DNA of 64,000 bases from Spinacia oleracea (taxonomy: Eukaryota > Streptophyta > Magnoliopsida > Caryophyllales > Amaranthaceae), in contig NC_079489.1 of NCBI RefSeq assembly GCF_020520425.1, positions 96,700,810-96,764,809 of the forward strand, in the 5' to 3' direction. Every line of letters starts with the position of its first letter. The stretch's first letter is position 1. This document shows positions 1-10,969 of this stretch, piece after piece. A program made the position numbers and the translations under genes. Below the pieces are notes generated by a model. It saw only the letters and a program-made list of their open reading frames with translations, was not told where the DNA came from and searched no databases.

Positions 1-3000
1 TCTTGTATATATTTTTTTTCTTTTGAATGCGTTCGCGAATGATGACATGTATGTGCGAACGAGTGTTCATAGAATGGTCGTTGTGTGCGGTTCCATTAAT
101 CAGTTTGCTTGAATCAATTTTTTTTTTTGAGCAATGACTGATTTTGAATAGTTTGCTTAGAAGCTTGATAGGGTTCAGGCCCATTCATGAAGTGGGCTCA
201 AACATCGTGCCCTTTCGTTTGTTCAAACATTCGCTTCGAGATTTTTTATTTTGCTATGGTTGTTTCGTAGCTTGGAGCCCCCGAGTATGCATGTTGGGAT
301 GCTTCCTTTTGGCATACGATTTTTGTAGGTTCTTTCGAGAAAGATGCCTTGGGGTTCCGCTCGTGTAGGTGCGAGCTATCCCTTCTGTGGTAGGTAATGT
401 TTTGCTACCTTTAATCCTTAATGTAGAAGTAGTGTGGCTTGCATTTTGAATTTGAGCGATAAGTAGTTTTTTGCCTCTTTTACACATGCTCTTGGTCGTG
501 CCTACATTAGTGCAATATGCCTTACTCTCCCTTTTTTAGACTTGTACCGTGGAATGGTTGAACTTATGGTGCGACGTAGGCTTGTGTGGCCTAACGGCGT
601 GTCTTAGAACATTCCTCAAGGTGTTGGGATATTATTATTTTTTGCATTGGAGTACTTCATCATGCCTCGTTCAGGTGTTCGAACAAGTGTAGCATCTTCT
701 GCGTGGGTTTGCACGGCTTTATTACTTCGTTCGATGCGAGGATTCATAGGTGTTTCTTTCTTATTTTTATATCTGGGCAAAACTTGGCTAGCAGAAAGAT
801 TCAGCGCCCAGGCTGGGGCGTTAAAGATATCGGCGCCCAGCTCTGGGCGTTGAAAATGATTTATGGGTATATTTTGACAGTTCTTATCCTTGATTTTTTT
901 CTTTCGCTTTTGCTTTGGAACGAGGTAGACTGTGTAACGGACGCTTGTAGGGCGAGCGTTATGTGCAGTAGTTTGATCGGAGTTTTTGTGACTCGCGATT
1001 TTCAGTTACCCTTGTTAGTGGGGTGACTTTATATATTCTAAGTAGTGCTTAGAATTTGGGAGGGGTTGTAGCCATTCTAAGGTTCGTTTTACACGATTAA
1101 AGCTTAGGATTGTGCCCCTATGACATATGTATATCATTAGCATCGAGAATTTGTGATAAAATCGTCATTTCGAGCATTTTTAGAGTGTCTTTCTCAAGCC
1201 TCCAACTGTAGCTACGGGATTGTCTTGGTGCTATATTGCTTTGCATACGTTTTTATGCATTCATGGTGACATGGATCATGAATAGTTTGAACCGGACTCG
1301 TAAAGTGCGAGGTACGTTCGGGTAGTAATTTGCTACTTTTCTTGTGAATGTTGTATTGTGCGACATTGCCATGGTCAAGGTAGTCACATGTTGAAGTGTG
1401 CCTTGACCAAAAGTTAAGTGCCTTTCTTTACCTATAATCATGTTTAAAAATCTTTTTGACTCACTTGCAACGTTGAGATAGACGCATACTAAGCTTAAAC
1501 CAACGACACTTTATTATGTTCGAAGAAGTCTTTAAAAATCATTTGAAAATTATTTAAAATTCGAGTCCTACTGTGTACAATCCGAGGTGTCCTAAGTAGG
1601 TTGACGTATAGAAGGGTTCGTACAGGATTACATGAGTGAATCAAAATACTGTTACGATTTTGGAATGCTGTCTAAGAATTTGCTGGAAGCCAAGGTGCAG
1701 GTGTCAAGATATTACTTGTGCCCGTTTGGCATATGCTTTTAGGCTTTTAGGGCCATCTTTTCCAGAATTGCGGGAATATAAACCGTTTTCAAATTGACTT
1801 AGATTTACTTGGTGTATGTCTGCACAAAAGGTCAAGGTATACTTAGTTCTTTCCCTAGCTCTTTCATTTCAATTTTAAGCCCCCAGTTGCTATTATGTCT
1901 TCCCATTAACGATGTTTTTAGATTTCGATTTTAGATGCCCGTGTCATATGTCTGAGTAGGGTGAGCCTTGGTTAAGTTCCAAGTCCTATTGACAATGTCT
2001 GTTTTTTTTTTAAAGGGGATTAGCAAGCATTTGAATTACCATGAACGGGTGCCCTGAGTTCGAAGGAACGCTGGGGCGACGCCGTAGAACAATGCTCTTT
2101 ATTGCAAGCTTACTGCCTTTACTACTTGTTGGCGATTATGACTGTGTCTAGTGGTGAAAGAAGGTCTTTAAGCGAACGACTATGTCTAGTGGTGAAAGAA
2201 AGTCTTTAAGTGAGTTAGTTCGTTTTAGGGAGGGTCAAGTCGAGTACTTTAGAGGTCATGGACGCTTGCGCTAGCCCCCATTCAATTGAGGCAGAGCGAT
2301 CTTTTGAGTCTTAGCTAAGTGCCTAGGAGTGTGAGTGCTCCTTCTGGCAAGGGTAAGTGCCCTTATTATTTTTCGATGTGTGCTCATTTTGGCATTTTGA
2401 TGACTTGGATTCTTCCTTTGATTTAAATTTTTCTTTCGACTTGGATTGCAAGTAATTAAATTTCAATAAGGGACTCTATTTCTTATTCTTGTTATTCTAT
2501 AGGCTTTAATATTTTTGCAAATTGGTTGGACCGAATCATGGATTGCCTACGTATCCGCCTTAAATAGATTTAATTTGGAATCAGGTCTTGCGTAGTTCTT
2601 AGCCTAGAAAATGGTTTCTTAGAATGGTGATTTTAAACAAATACGTTCTGAGGTGGAATCGTAATGTTTGAGATAGGATGAGATAAGTGAAGTTGATTAT
2701 TATTTTAATCAGCTGCTTTGTCGTAAGCCAAAAAATTTGTTTTATATTTTTCGAGTACATGTATTTTTTGGTGGTACGTATATCTGAATACGTGTTGTAC
2801 CCCTCCAAGTGTTCGTTATTTTTCCGTGTATGTGCGGATAAAATGACAAGCACTTCTGGACAAATTTTAGCAAGTAGAGAGATTCAGCGCCCAGGCTGGG
2901 GAGCTAAAGATTTCGGCGCCCAGCTGTGGGCGCTGAAAATGATTTCTGGCGGATCTTTTTTGGTGCGCTAAATGCTCCTTTTTCTTTTTAGACTAACTTT

Positions 3001-3105
3001 AGAGGCGCTTTGCAAAGTTCCTTTTTTTTACTATTTATTACTTTTTTGTACTTTTCATTTGTTTTCCTTTTTTATTCGTGACTCAAGACGGTTTGATAGG
3101 ATAAT
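1..3105. other. Non-coding 3' internal region of Tat-1
   Basis: No credible protein-coding frame is seen; the short open frames on both strands resemble nothing I know. It holds two copies of the CGCCCAG/CTGGGCG quasi-palindrome pair (about 793-857 and 2,881-2,941). A short direct repeat of about 37 bp built on CTAGTGGTGAAAGAA lies at about 2,146-2,215. The block GGATTGCCTACGTAT near 2,540 is shared with Tat-2 near 34,340. Confidence 0.6.
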
Positions 3106-3126
3106 TTGTATAGGTATTGGTCAAGC

Positions 3127-3462
3127 ATGAGGATTACATCTGCTAGGTCTCACAATTTGCAGCCTCAAGCTAGTGTCATGAGTTTACATCAACCAAGGCC
3201 AGTGAGTAGCATGGGGACGGCTCAAGGGTATATCAACAAGATGTATCCAAACAAGTTATATGGTCATTATGCTAATGGTGGTGTAAGAGCTGGTTTGGGC
3301 TTTGGAAATAATGGGTATGACGCACGTGTCAATGGCCGTGCGTGGTTTGCGGTTGACAACAAGTTCAAGAACAAGAGTCGAGGTAATGGTTTCTTGGGTT
3401 ATGGCAACGAGAACATGGATGGTTTAAATAAGCTGAACAGGGGCCCCAGAGCGGAGGCGTCT
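3127..3462 (+). pseudogene. Captured exon fragment of an ECT-type YTH-domain protein
   Basis: The plus-strand frame reads MYPNKLYGHYANGG, then GLGFGNNGYDARVNGRAWFA, VDNKFKNKSRGNG and GNENMDGLNKLNRGPRAE. This succession is characteristic of the region just N-terminal to the YTH domain of plant ECT (evolutionarily conserved C-terminal region) proteins, which read N6-methyladenosine in mRNA. The YTH domain itself is absent: similarity stops near 3,462. The fragment lies antisense to the host retroelement, where Tat-2 carries pol. It looks like a transduced or recombined piece of a host gene. Identification rests on recognising the motif order, not on an alignment. The frame opens with no obvious promoter and is probably not a functional gene. 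Confidence 0.6.
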
Positions 3463-3765
3463 AAGAGCATAAGGATTGGAAAGGGTAGACATCGTAGATT
3501 TTTTATGATTTGGATTGGTTGACTCAACTCTTTTCCTCCGTTTACTTGGGTAAATTTCGCACTTTGGGAGGTACGGGCTAAGTATATTATGGCTCGCTCT
3601 TTTCGCTCTCCCTTTTCTCTTTCTATTTTTTTTCTTTTTGCTCGGAATTTCCCCTCAACATAAATCCTTCAATCAATTTTTTTTTATTTGGGCTAAAAGG
3701 TAGATGGTTGTGGTCTTTGAGTCACGAGGCGAGACTGAGTGAGCCTCGTTTGGTAGGCCTATAGT

Positions 3766-3779
3766 GGACCTTTAACTTT
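3766..3779. repeat. Target-site duplication of LINE-1, 3' side copy
   Basis: GGACCTTTAACTTT, identical to 8,806-8,819. Its right edge merges with the T run that is the complement of the LINE poly(A). Confidence 0.9.
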
Positions 3780-3906
3780 TTTTTTTTTTGGCAAATAAAT
3801 TTGATTATATTACCAAAGTAAGGATAACACCTAGTCACAAAAACCAACTCTAAGTTCCCAACAACCTGGGAACACAGCAACTAAACACAAAGCCAACAGG
3901 CACAAG

Positions 3907-6900
3907 CTAAACTCTACAAGCCACACAAAACAGAATTCTACTTACAACTGACTCTATAGGATCATAGTGATCATTAAACACACTAGAATTCCTCTGAATC
4001 CACACAGCATAGACTGTCTCAATGAAGGCAATACTACACAGTTTGGCTCTTTCTTTGGTGCTCCTGCTCTGTACAGCTGCCCATCTAACCTCATCATCCC
4101 AGGTCTGAATTGTTCTCTGCATCCCCATTTGAGTAAGAACTCTACTCCAAATCTCCTTTGAATATTGACACTCAAAGAACAAATGTGTCAGTTTCTCTTC
4201 ATGTACCAGACAAAATTCACATTCACCACTAATGTCTATGTCCCAGCTGATCAATCTGTCTTTGGTAGGAAGCCTGTTTTGTAAAGCCAACCAAGTAATG
4301 AAGGTCCCTTTAGGACTAGCCTTGCTGTTACAAGTGATTCTTTTCCAATGGACATGACTGGCTCCACTCTGAAGATGCTTATACATTTTACTGATTTTGA
4401 ACTTGTCATTATGGACAAATTGAGTCACTCCTCCTGCTTGCATTAGAACATCTCTATACTGCCAGATCTTCCTTAATGACCAAGTTAGCCCAGATGGGAT
4501 GGGCATGGTCCAAAAATCCATCTGCTTCACATAGTAAGTGTGAATCCATTTCACCCACAGTCTGTCTTGTTTCATAGATAAAGCCCAGCAGTGTTTGAGA
4601 ACAACAGCTTTATTCCATATTGTTAAGTCCTTTAGATTCCACCCACCACAACTCTTGGGAAGGCACAAGTGATCCCAAGAAACTGGGGCCTTTTTTGAGC
4701 CAATATCTGACCCTGTCCACAGAAAGCACCTGCAAATGCTTTGGATTGTCTTCATAACTTTCTTGGGCATTACAAAAATTTGACACCAGTAGAGCTGCAT
4801 TCCAAACAGAACTGACTTGACCAGCTGTAATCTGCCTGCATAGGACAAGAATCTTGCAGACCAACTCTTAATTCTAGCAGTTGTTCTTTCAATAAGAGGT
4901 TTACAATCAGAGAAGCTCAACTTCCTAGTTGTCAAGGGTACCCCTAAATATTTAAAGGGGAAAACACCTTTCTGAATGCCAATTGTGGTAGCAATCTGGT
5001 TAGAAGCAACATCAGAAACACCAGCTGTATAGACTTCACTCTTATGGAGATTAGCACTGAGACCAGAAGCCTTTGAGAACTTGGTAAAAGCTCCAAAATG
5101 AGTAATAATAGAAGGCAAATCTGCCCTGGCAAACATGAGAAGGTCATCAGCAAACATAATGTGGGTAATCTTCAATTTCTTACATCTTGGATGATAGTTA
5201 AATTCCTTTTGTGAACTCATGGCAGCCAAACATCTTGACAAATACTCCATACCCAGAGCAAAGAGATAGGGTGACATTGGATCCCCTTGCCTCAATCCCT
5301 TTTTTGCAGGAATAGGAAGGGTAGGAAATCCATTGACAAGAATAGAGTAGGAGACAGTTCCCAAACATTCCATCACCCACCTAATAAACATGTCAGGGAA
5401 TCCTAATTCATGCATCATTGACTTCAGGAAGGGCCATTCCAAAGAGTCATAAGCCTTCTTGAGGTCAACTTTTATCATACACCTAGGGGAGATGTATTTC
5501 CGTGAATAACATTTCACCAGCTCAGAAGCCAGTAGGATATTATCAGCAATATTCCTACCAGGAATGAAGCCAGCCTGAGAATCATTCACCACTTCACCAA
5601 TTATTGACTGCATTCTGTGAGTTAAGATTTTTGAAATCAACTTGTAAACAATGGAGCAACATGCTATAGGCCTGAAGTCTTTAATACTGGTAGCATTGTG
5701 AATTTTTGGGATTAGAGTAACAGCAGTGTTGTTTGTTTGTTTCAGAAGTTTCCCTGTGGAGAAGAAATCCTGAACAGCCACATAAATGTCATCTTTAATG
5801 ATGCTCCAAGCTTCTTTGAAAAAGAAACTGTTAAACCCATCTAAACCAGGAGCTTTATTGTTGTCAATCCCTTTCAGTGCCATATCAATCTCAGCAGTTG
5901 AAACAGGAAGAACTAAAGATTGAGCTGAAGCTGCAGAAAGTTGTTTACCTTGTCTCACAACTGTAACATCAATACCCTCCAAAGTGTCTGCAGCAGAACC
6001 AATAAGACCATGATAGAAAGCTTTGATCTCATCTTTAATCTCTGCAGCAGTGGTAAGCTTCCTCCCATTAGCATCATAAATAACATCAATACTGTTCCTG
6101 GCATATCTCTCCTTTACTGCTGTGAAGAAGAACTTTGTATTTGAATCACCAGTTTTCAACCACTGGATTCTTGATTTCTGTTTGAGAGCTCCTTCATGAA
6201 TACTCAGAAACTTTTTAAGCTTACCAGTGCACTCTTTTTCAGTCAGTTGAAGGTCAATATCACTAGGAGAAGCAGCTAACTGAGATTGAGTGTCATCCAG
6301 CTCCCTCCTAATACCATCAATTCTCTCCTCCAGCCTAGCAAATTCTTTCCTATGCAAAGTTTTCAGACCCTGCTTGATGACTTTCAATTTGTGCCACACT
6401 TGAAACATAGGAGTTCCATTTACAAGAGATCCCCACCCTTCTTGCACAATCTGATGGAACTTAGGGTGCTCAGCCATGTAATTGAAGAACTTAAATGGTC
6501 TACTTCCCCTCTGTCTCACCACTTTACAATCCAGCAGAAGAGGGGAGTGATCTGATAAACCTGGGTTCAGATAGTCTACACATACTTCTGGATAACTAGT
6601 ATGCCAGTTTCCACACCCAAAGGCCCAATCAATTCTGGAATGAATTCTCAAATCACCTTGCCCTTTATTGTTCCAGGAGAAGAAATTTCCACAACTCTTG
6701 AGCTCTATCTGCCCTGTTGCATCAATACAAGCATCAAAATCTCTTGTTTCTGTATCAGAAACTTGGCTACCATGGATTCTATCACCTGCATGCAGCACTG
6801 AATTGAAGTCACCCATGACAAACCAAGGGTATATCACCCTTGGTCCAATTTGAGTCAAGGTGGTCCAAAGAGGTCTCCTATGATCAATTGTATGCAAGCC

Positions 6901-7227
6901 ATACACAGCAGTGAACTGAGCAGTAAAATTCCCATCCTTTGCAGCTAAATCACCATGAATAACTTGGTTAGTTTTTAAGCCCATAGTAAAGGTAACCTCA
7001 CTATGCCTCCACCCAATCCAAATTCTACCCTTAGGAGAATAGGAATAGTTCATTTCCCACTTCCAGCAACTACCTAGCTTATTCTGAATCTTGCTAGCTT
7101 TATTTTCCCTCACTCTAGTTTCTAACAGAGCAATAACACTGATCTTATTGGTTTCCAGCAATCTCCTAACCTCCACCACTTTATTAGGATCATTCAGACC
7201 CCTAACATTCCAAGTGCAAACAATCAT
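3907..7227 (-). CDS. LINE ORF2: endonuclease-reverse transcriptase (1,106 aa)
   Basis: The enzyme nicks target DNA and reverse-transcribes LINE RNA at the nick. An APE-type endonuclease occupies the N-terminus: TWNVRGLND at residue 6, LLETRV near 36, GDFNSVL near 138 and LSDHSPLLL near 223. The reverse transcriptase begins with NNKAPGLDGFNSFFF near 455, followed by QAGFIPGRNIADN, KVDLKKAYDSLEW, GLRQGDPMSPYLF and the catalytic MFADDLLMFA near 692. A zf-RVT domain near 966-1,025 (FITWLALQNRLPTKDR, CEFC, LTHLFFEC) precedes the stop. No RNase H domain follows. The start ATG overlaps the ORF1 stop as ATGA in a good context (CCACCATGA). It is the only long catalytic frame in the window without an internal stop, so enzymatic competence is plausible. 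ORF1 of this copy is broken. Confidence 0.93.
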   Translation of the reverse strand: MIVCTWNVRGLNDPNKVVEVRRLLETNKISVIALLETRVRENKASKIQNKLGSCWKWEMNYSYSPKGRIWIGWRHSEVTFTMGLKTNQVIHGDLAAKDGNFTAQFTAVYGLHTIDHRRPLWTTLTQIGPRVIYPWFVMGDFNSVLHAGDRIHGSQVSDTETRDFDACIDATGQIELKSCGNFFSWNNKGQGDLRIHSRIDWAFGCGNWHTSYPEVCVDYLNPGLSDHSPLLLDCKVVRQRGSRPFKFFNYMAEHPKFHQIVQEGWGSLVNGTPMFQVWHKLKVIKQGLKTLHRKEFARLEERIDGIRRELDDTQSQLAASPSDIDLQLTEKECTGKLKKFLSIHEGALKQKSRIQWLKTGDSNTKFFFTAVKERYARNSIDVIYDANGRKLTTAAEIKDEIKAFYHGLIGSAADTLEGIDVTVVRQGKQLSAASAQSLVLPVSTAEIDMALKGIDNNKAPGLDGFNSFFFKEAWSIIKDDIYVAVQDFFSTGKLLKQTNNTAVTLIPKIHNATSIKDFRPIACCSIVYKLISKILTHRMQSIIGEVVNDSQAGFIPGRNIADNILLASELVKCYSRKYISPRCMIKVDLKKAYDSLEWPFLKSMMHELGFPDMFIRWVMECLGTVSYSILVNGFPTLPIPAKKGLRQGDPMSPYLFALGMEYLSRCLAAMSSQKEFNYHPRCKKLKITHIMFADDLLMFARADLPSIITHFGAFTKFSKASGLSANLHKSEVYTAGVSDVASNQIATTIGIQKGVFPFKYLGVPLTTRKLSFSDCKPLIERTTARIKSWSARFLSYAGRLQLVKSVLFGMQLYWCQIFVMPKKVMKTIQSICRCFLWTGSDIGSKKAPVSWDHLCLPKSCGGWNLKDLTIWNKAVVLKHCWALSMKQDRLWVKWIHTYYVKQMDFWTMPIPSGLTWSLRKIWQYRDVLMQAGGVTQFVHNDKFKISKMYKHLQSGASHVHWKRITCNSKASPKGTFITWLALQNRLPTKDRLISWDIDISGECEFCLVHEEKLTHLFFECQYSKEIWSRVLTQMGMQRTIQTWDDEVRWAAVQSRSTKERAKLCSIAFIETVYAVWIQRNSSVFNDHYDPIESVVSRILFCVACRV

Positions 7228-8802
7228 GGTGGATACCTATCTCCTTCCTCAACCTCTGCATCCTCACCCTCCTCCTCTATAGAAAATCCCTCCACTACAT
7301 CAACCACTTTTGGAACCTGAGCCAATCCCAAAGGATGATCATAGTGTTTAGACTCTCTCCTTCTCCTGGATACTACTCTCCATCCATCATCTTGAACATC
7401 ACTCTCTTGTGCCTGGTTCAAAGGGGTAGTAGCAATCAAACTTGGAATGATTTCTTCAGGAACAGCAGGTTCAGGTACAGAAACAGCAGCATTCACCACC
7501 TTCTTTGGTTTCCAGACCTTAGTCACCTTTTTCTGCACTGGTTGAACATAAGTAGCAGGTTGATATCTTGTTTGACCCTTTTTAACTGAACAATCATGCC
7601 CAATTATTTGACATTCCTTACAAAAAGGTGGGAGCCATTCATACTCCACTTTCTGATTGAAGGTTCTACCACAAGAGTCCTGTATTTGAACAACCTTGGT
7701 GACAGTTTTAGTAACATCAACTTCAATTAAGAGCCTAGCAAAAGAAATCCTCAATTGCTTAGAGGTACACTCATCAGCAAATAAAGGAACCCCAACAAGG
7801 CTCCCAATCCTACTGAGAGAATCCATGCCCCAACAACACAGAGGTAGGTTAGGGAGCTTCACCCACACAGGAATTACCCTGAGAATTTCCTCTTGGAAAT
7901 TAAAATCTGATGACCATGGCTTAGTGATCATAGGCCTACCAAAGAAAGTGTGAGGTCCAGCAACCAGTACCTCATCTCTATCCCTTTTTGAGCAGAATTT
8001 AACCACAAAATAGCCCTCATCATGTAGAAACACATTAGGCTTACCAACATGACCCCATTCCTTATCAATATACCTAATTACTGCCCCAATGGAGGGTTTA
8101 TCACCAACAACATACATGATCAAAGCACAATCCCAAATAGCAGCCATTTTACTCATATCAACCTTGTCAAGCATAGCAACAGGAGTACCTTCCAAAATTG
8201 TGGGAGCAATAAAGGAGAGGGAGTTACCTTTGCCAGTGAGTTGGGGTCCTCGAAATAACCCAAGATGATTTTGGGTCAACCCTGGTGTGCTGCTGTTCTA
8301 ATGGAGGTCTAGTGCCTTCGTCTCCAAGTTCTCCAGAGGTACCACCATGCTCTGTTTCAGAGGAATCAAGATCCCCTTTGCTTGCGAGGGTTTCCGTACC
8401 ATTTGTCAAACCCAGTACAACATTAACGTTTCTCACCATTTCCTTCACCCTTTCCAGAGCAGAGCCACCCACTCTCCCACCCCCCTGTCCTTCTTCCATA
8501 CCTCCCACAATCTCGGAGTGAACACCCCTGGTTTCCGATTGGTACGAAGGAGAGTAGTTGATGGCAGCATGGTACGCCGCAATAGTTTCTTGAGTGTGTG
8601 GTGAAGGTGGTCCAGCAGAAGGATGCGACGGGAATGGCGTCCTGATTACCGGCGGCATTCGGACTTCATCTCCATTGCTGGGTATGGTGTTTCTCAACTG
8701 ATGTTGGTTCATTGGGCGCAAAGAGGCAGTATGAAGAAGCGCAGAGGCCTCCTCATTGATCTCACGAACTTCTTGTTTCTGATTCTTCTTCTTCCTCGCC
8801 AT
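7224..8802 (-). pseudogene. LINE ORF1 (DUF4283/zinc-knuckle nucleic-acid-binding protein), frameshifted
   Basis: Two overlapping frames make one gene. The first, from the ATG at 8,802 (MARKKKNQKQEV), is a 192-residue basic to low-complexity N-terminus that ends at 8,224. The second is open from about 8,295, has no ATG of its own at its left end, and runs to the stop at 7,226-7,224. The second carries the DUF4283-type region (MAAIWDCALIMYVVGDKPS, WVKLPNLPLCCW) and a zinc knuckle, CKECQIIGHDC. Plant LINE ORF1 proteins bind element RNA. The frame change falls around 8,225-8,295, in the SSW / GLFRGPQLTGKG region, where family members read through in one frame. A one-base indel is the simplest explanation. 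The stop overlaps the ORF2 start by ATGA. Confidence 0.85.
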
Positions 8803-8805
8803 TTC

Positions 8806-8819
8806 GGACCTTTAACTTT
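8806..8819. repeat. Target-site duplication of LINE-1, 5' side copy
   Basis: GGACCTTTAACTTT, identical to 3,766-3,779. It fixes the 5' end of the LINE at 8,805. Confidence 0.9.
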
Positions 8820-10957
8820 AGTAGGCCTAGGGTGGACATTTTAAATTGCCTTACTTTGCAAGCGTATTTAGTCGTTTCTTAAAATGTGCAAATAGCGTAG
8901 ATTCAAATTGTTGTTTTTACCTTATTGAAATTTAACGAAAGAATTACATCGAAAATAATTTTTTGCTTCTTTTCAGATTCCAGTTTCTGGGATTTAATTG
9001 GAAGTTGTGATTTAGACTCAAACTTTCGTTAATCTTTCTGATTATAACCCGTGTATGAATACAAGGAGGTGGCCTAGACTCAAAATAATGACATGGCGTA
9101 AGCCTATAATACTTGACAAAACGACTCTCAGACTTAGGCTAATTGGACCATAACTTTCGTTGGTTGACACTTTAGATTTTAACCCTTGGGTGTTCATTTG
9201 TCATGCGCCATTTTACTTAATGTTGGCAAGGTAGTTAATTGGGGAGATCGTATTTTTATTTTTGCAAGACTAGATTCATTAGTACGGCTTCTCTCTTAGT
9301 GTGTATTGCTTTACCCCAATGGTAGCCTTATGGTATGCCGATTTGGGTATTTTCATGGTTGGTCATGTTGTATTCATGGAAAATCTTTTTAGTCCGTACT
9401 TAGGGGTACTTCAAGGAGCGAGTGGCTCAAGAGGACTATGATAGTCGTGATCCCATGTGATCATAAGCCTTGAGGCCATTAATTTTTGCTAATGGTATTG
9501 ACACCTTAGGTTCACTTTGGGGGTTGTGCGACTATGGGGGAATGATTTTCAGAATATGACTGTTTCCATTTTGCAAATACTATAATATATTCTTTTTATT
9601 GGTGAGAGAGTATTGAGGCCGTGGATTCCTAGCAAGGGATGACAATTACATATGGGTGCTCATTGATTTAAATGTTAGGAAGGGAGACTCAATATGGTTT
9701 AACCTTTTAGCTTGCAGAACAACACCAAGTATTAGGACCGATTCTATGGATAAGACAACTAAGACTTAGGATTTAGATTGTACTTCGGTATAGCCTAGTC
9801 TAGACTCGGATTTACTTATTTTTCATTTGAACATTACTTTTTTTTCTTTGAAAACTTTATTCGAACATAATTTTTTGAATACTTTGCCCATGTGACATTC
9901 ATAATTATTAGCATGTTCGGTTTTTAGTGCCGAGCATTGTCGTCGTAGGAGGCCTAACAACGACGCAAAGAGTTATTAATTTTTTACGAGTCGCTTTTGA
10001 AATCGAGTGATTTTCTTACGCCCTCGTAGCAATTCTTTTTACGAACGTTTTTTTTGTGCTACGTATTTTCCTTTCGCGCGGGCACCGAGGCTGCTGTGCC
10101 TGACCAGAAGGCCAAGCAGCAACTTCAGCGCCCAGCGTAGGGCGTGAGAAATTCTGGCGCCCAGCCAAGGGCGTTGAAAATGCGTCCCTGGCTGGTTCTC
10201 GTTTTCTGTTTGCGTCTACTTTTGTTTATGCGACTTCAATTTTGCGTGCTTGCCTAATAACGTCCTTTACGCGTTGTGCAGCGTTTGTGGGATTCGTTAC
10301 AGGCCATCCCGAGCGTCGCTTATTTTTGTGGCGATCGTTCGGGTTCGCGGAACACGTGTTTCGGTATAACTCTTTGGCAAATTGGTTTATGAATGTTTGG
10401 GCAATTTTTAAGGTCGTTGGTTTTTCTAGGACAGTTTGTCACACACAATCATATATTTCGCTACACATAACTAACATTCCATCATGAGGCAATAATAATA
10501 TGTCATGTAGTTTATGATAGGCTTCTATGGGTAGTTATTTGCGCCTGGCTTGGTACCGCTTCTATCGTAGATCCAACACATGCCCCGGTCGAGGTAGTGT
10601 CTTCAACAGACGAATTTCGCTCAAGAGGCCAACCCGCAAGTGCAAGCCAAGGGGGCATGCAGGCGAGAGGGACCTAATGGGCGAGCGATTGGGTTCGGGA
10701 TAGGTGTACTACCTGCACAAGTACCGAGTGGGCAACATGCGCGGCGTGTGCACCCCCCTATTGGCGAAAAAAAAGGTATCCTTAGTCCCAACTCCCGAGG
10801 GAGCCGAGATTCGTTATGCGGTTCTGTCCGTTCACATTAATATGCTGATTTTCAGGTCGTCCCAACTTGATGGGGAAATAAACGCGGGGTAGGATCGTTT
10901 CACCCTTCGGCTATTTTGATTACCTACGAGCACGAGTATTTCCTTCACTATCTCCAG
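8820..10957 (-). other. Tat-1 leader (5' untranslated internal region), no gene seen
   Basis: This follows the LTR in the element's minus-strand sense. The part nearest the LTR (9,880-10,957) is collinear with 38,815-39,870 of Tat-2. It contains a CGCCCAG quasi-palindrome pair at about 10,123-10,181. No gag frame is visible on either strand. The 8,820-9,870 portion has no recognisable content. Confidence 0.6.
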
Positions 10958-10968
10958 TGGAGTCGCCA
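10958..10968 (-). other. Primer binding site of Tat-1
   Basis: On the minus strand the LTR ends CCCCTCACA, then one G, then TGGCGACTCCA. The same sequence follows the 5' LTR of Tat-2 (39,871-39,882), and TGGCGACTCC follows the Tat-3 LTR (27,446-27,455). TGG complements the CCA end of a tRNA. I cannot name the tRNA. Confidence 0.7.
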
Positions 10969-10969
10969 C

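Larger units (their letters stand above)
3780..8805 (-). mobile_element. LINE (L1-like non-LTR retrotransposon), nearly full length
   Basis: The minus-strand element is flanked by a 14-bp direct repeat, GGACCTTTAACTTT (3,766-3,779 and 8,806-8,819). It ends in a short poly(A) tail, seen as a T run from 3,780. It carries ORF1 (frameshifted) and a full ORF2 with endonuclease, reverse transcriptase and zf-RVT. Only three bases separate the 5' junction from the ORF1 ATG at 8,802. The 3' UTR is 3,791-3,906 and ends TTTATTTGCC before the poly(A). It is inserted in Tat-1, and the target reads continuously across the site (GTAGGCCTA context on each side). Confidence 0.92.

Noticed and set aside
703..1026. 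107-codon frame in the Tat-1 3' region
   Set aside because: Non-coding retroelement sequence: it includes the CGCCCAG palindromes, and equivalent frames exist wherever these repeats occur.
3967..7282. Several plus-strand open frames of 60-90 codons across the LINE
   Set aside because: They are antisense shadows of LINE ORF2 and ORF1, with no recognisable domains.
8279..8279. Independent LINE protein starting at 8,279
   Set aside because: The codon is TTG. The frame is the continuation of ORF1 after a frameshift, not a separate gene.
10958..10968. tRNA gene remnant at the LTR borders
   Set aside because: Only a short stretch that could pair with a tRNA 3' end is present, immediately next to LTR ends; this is a primer binding site. 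No tRNA gene was seen in the window.
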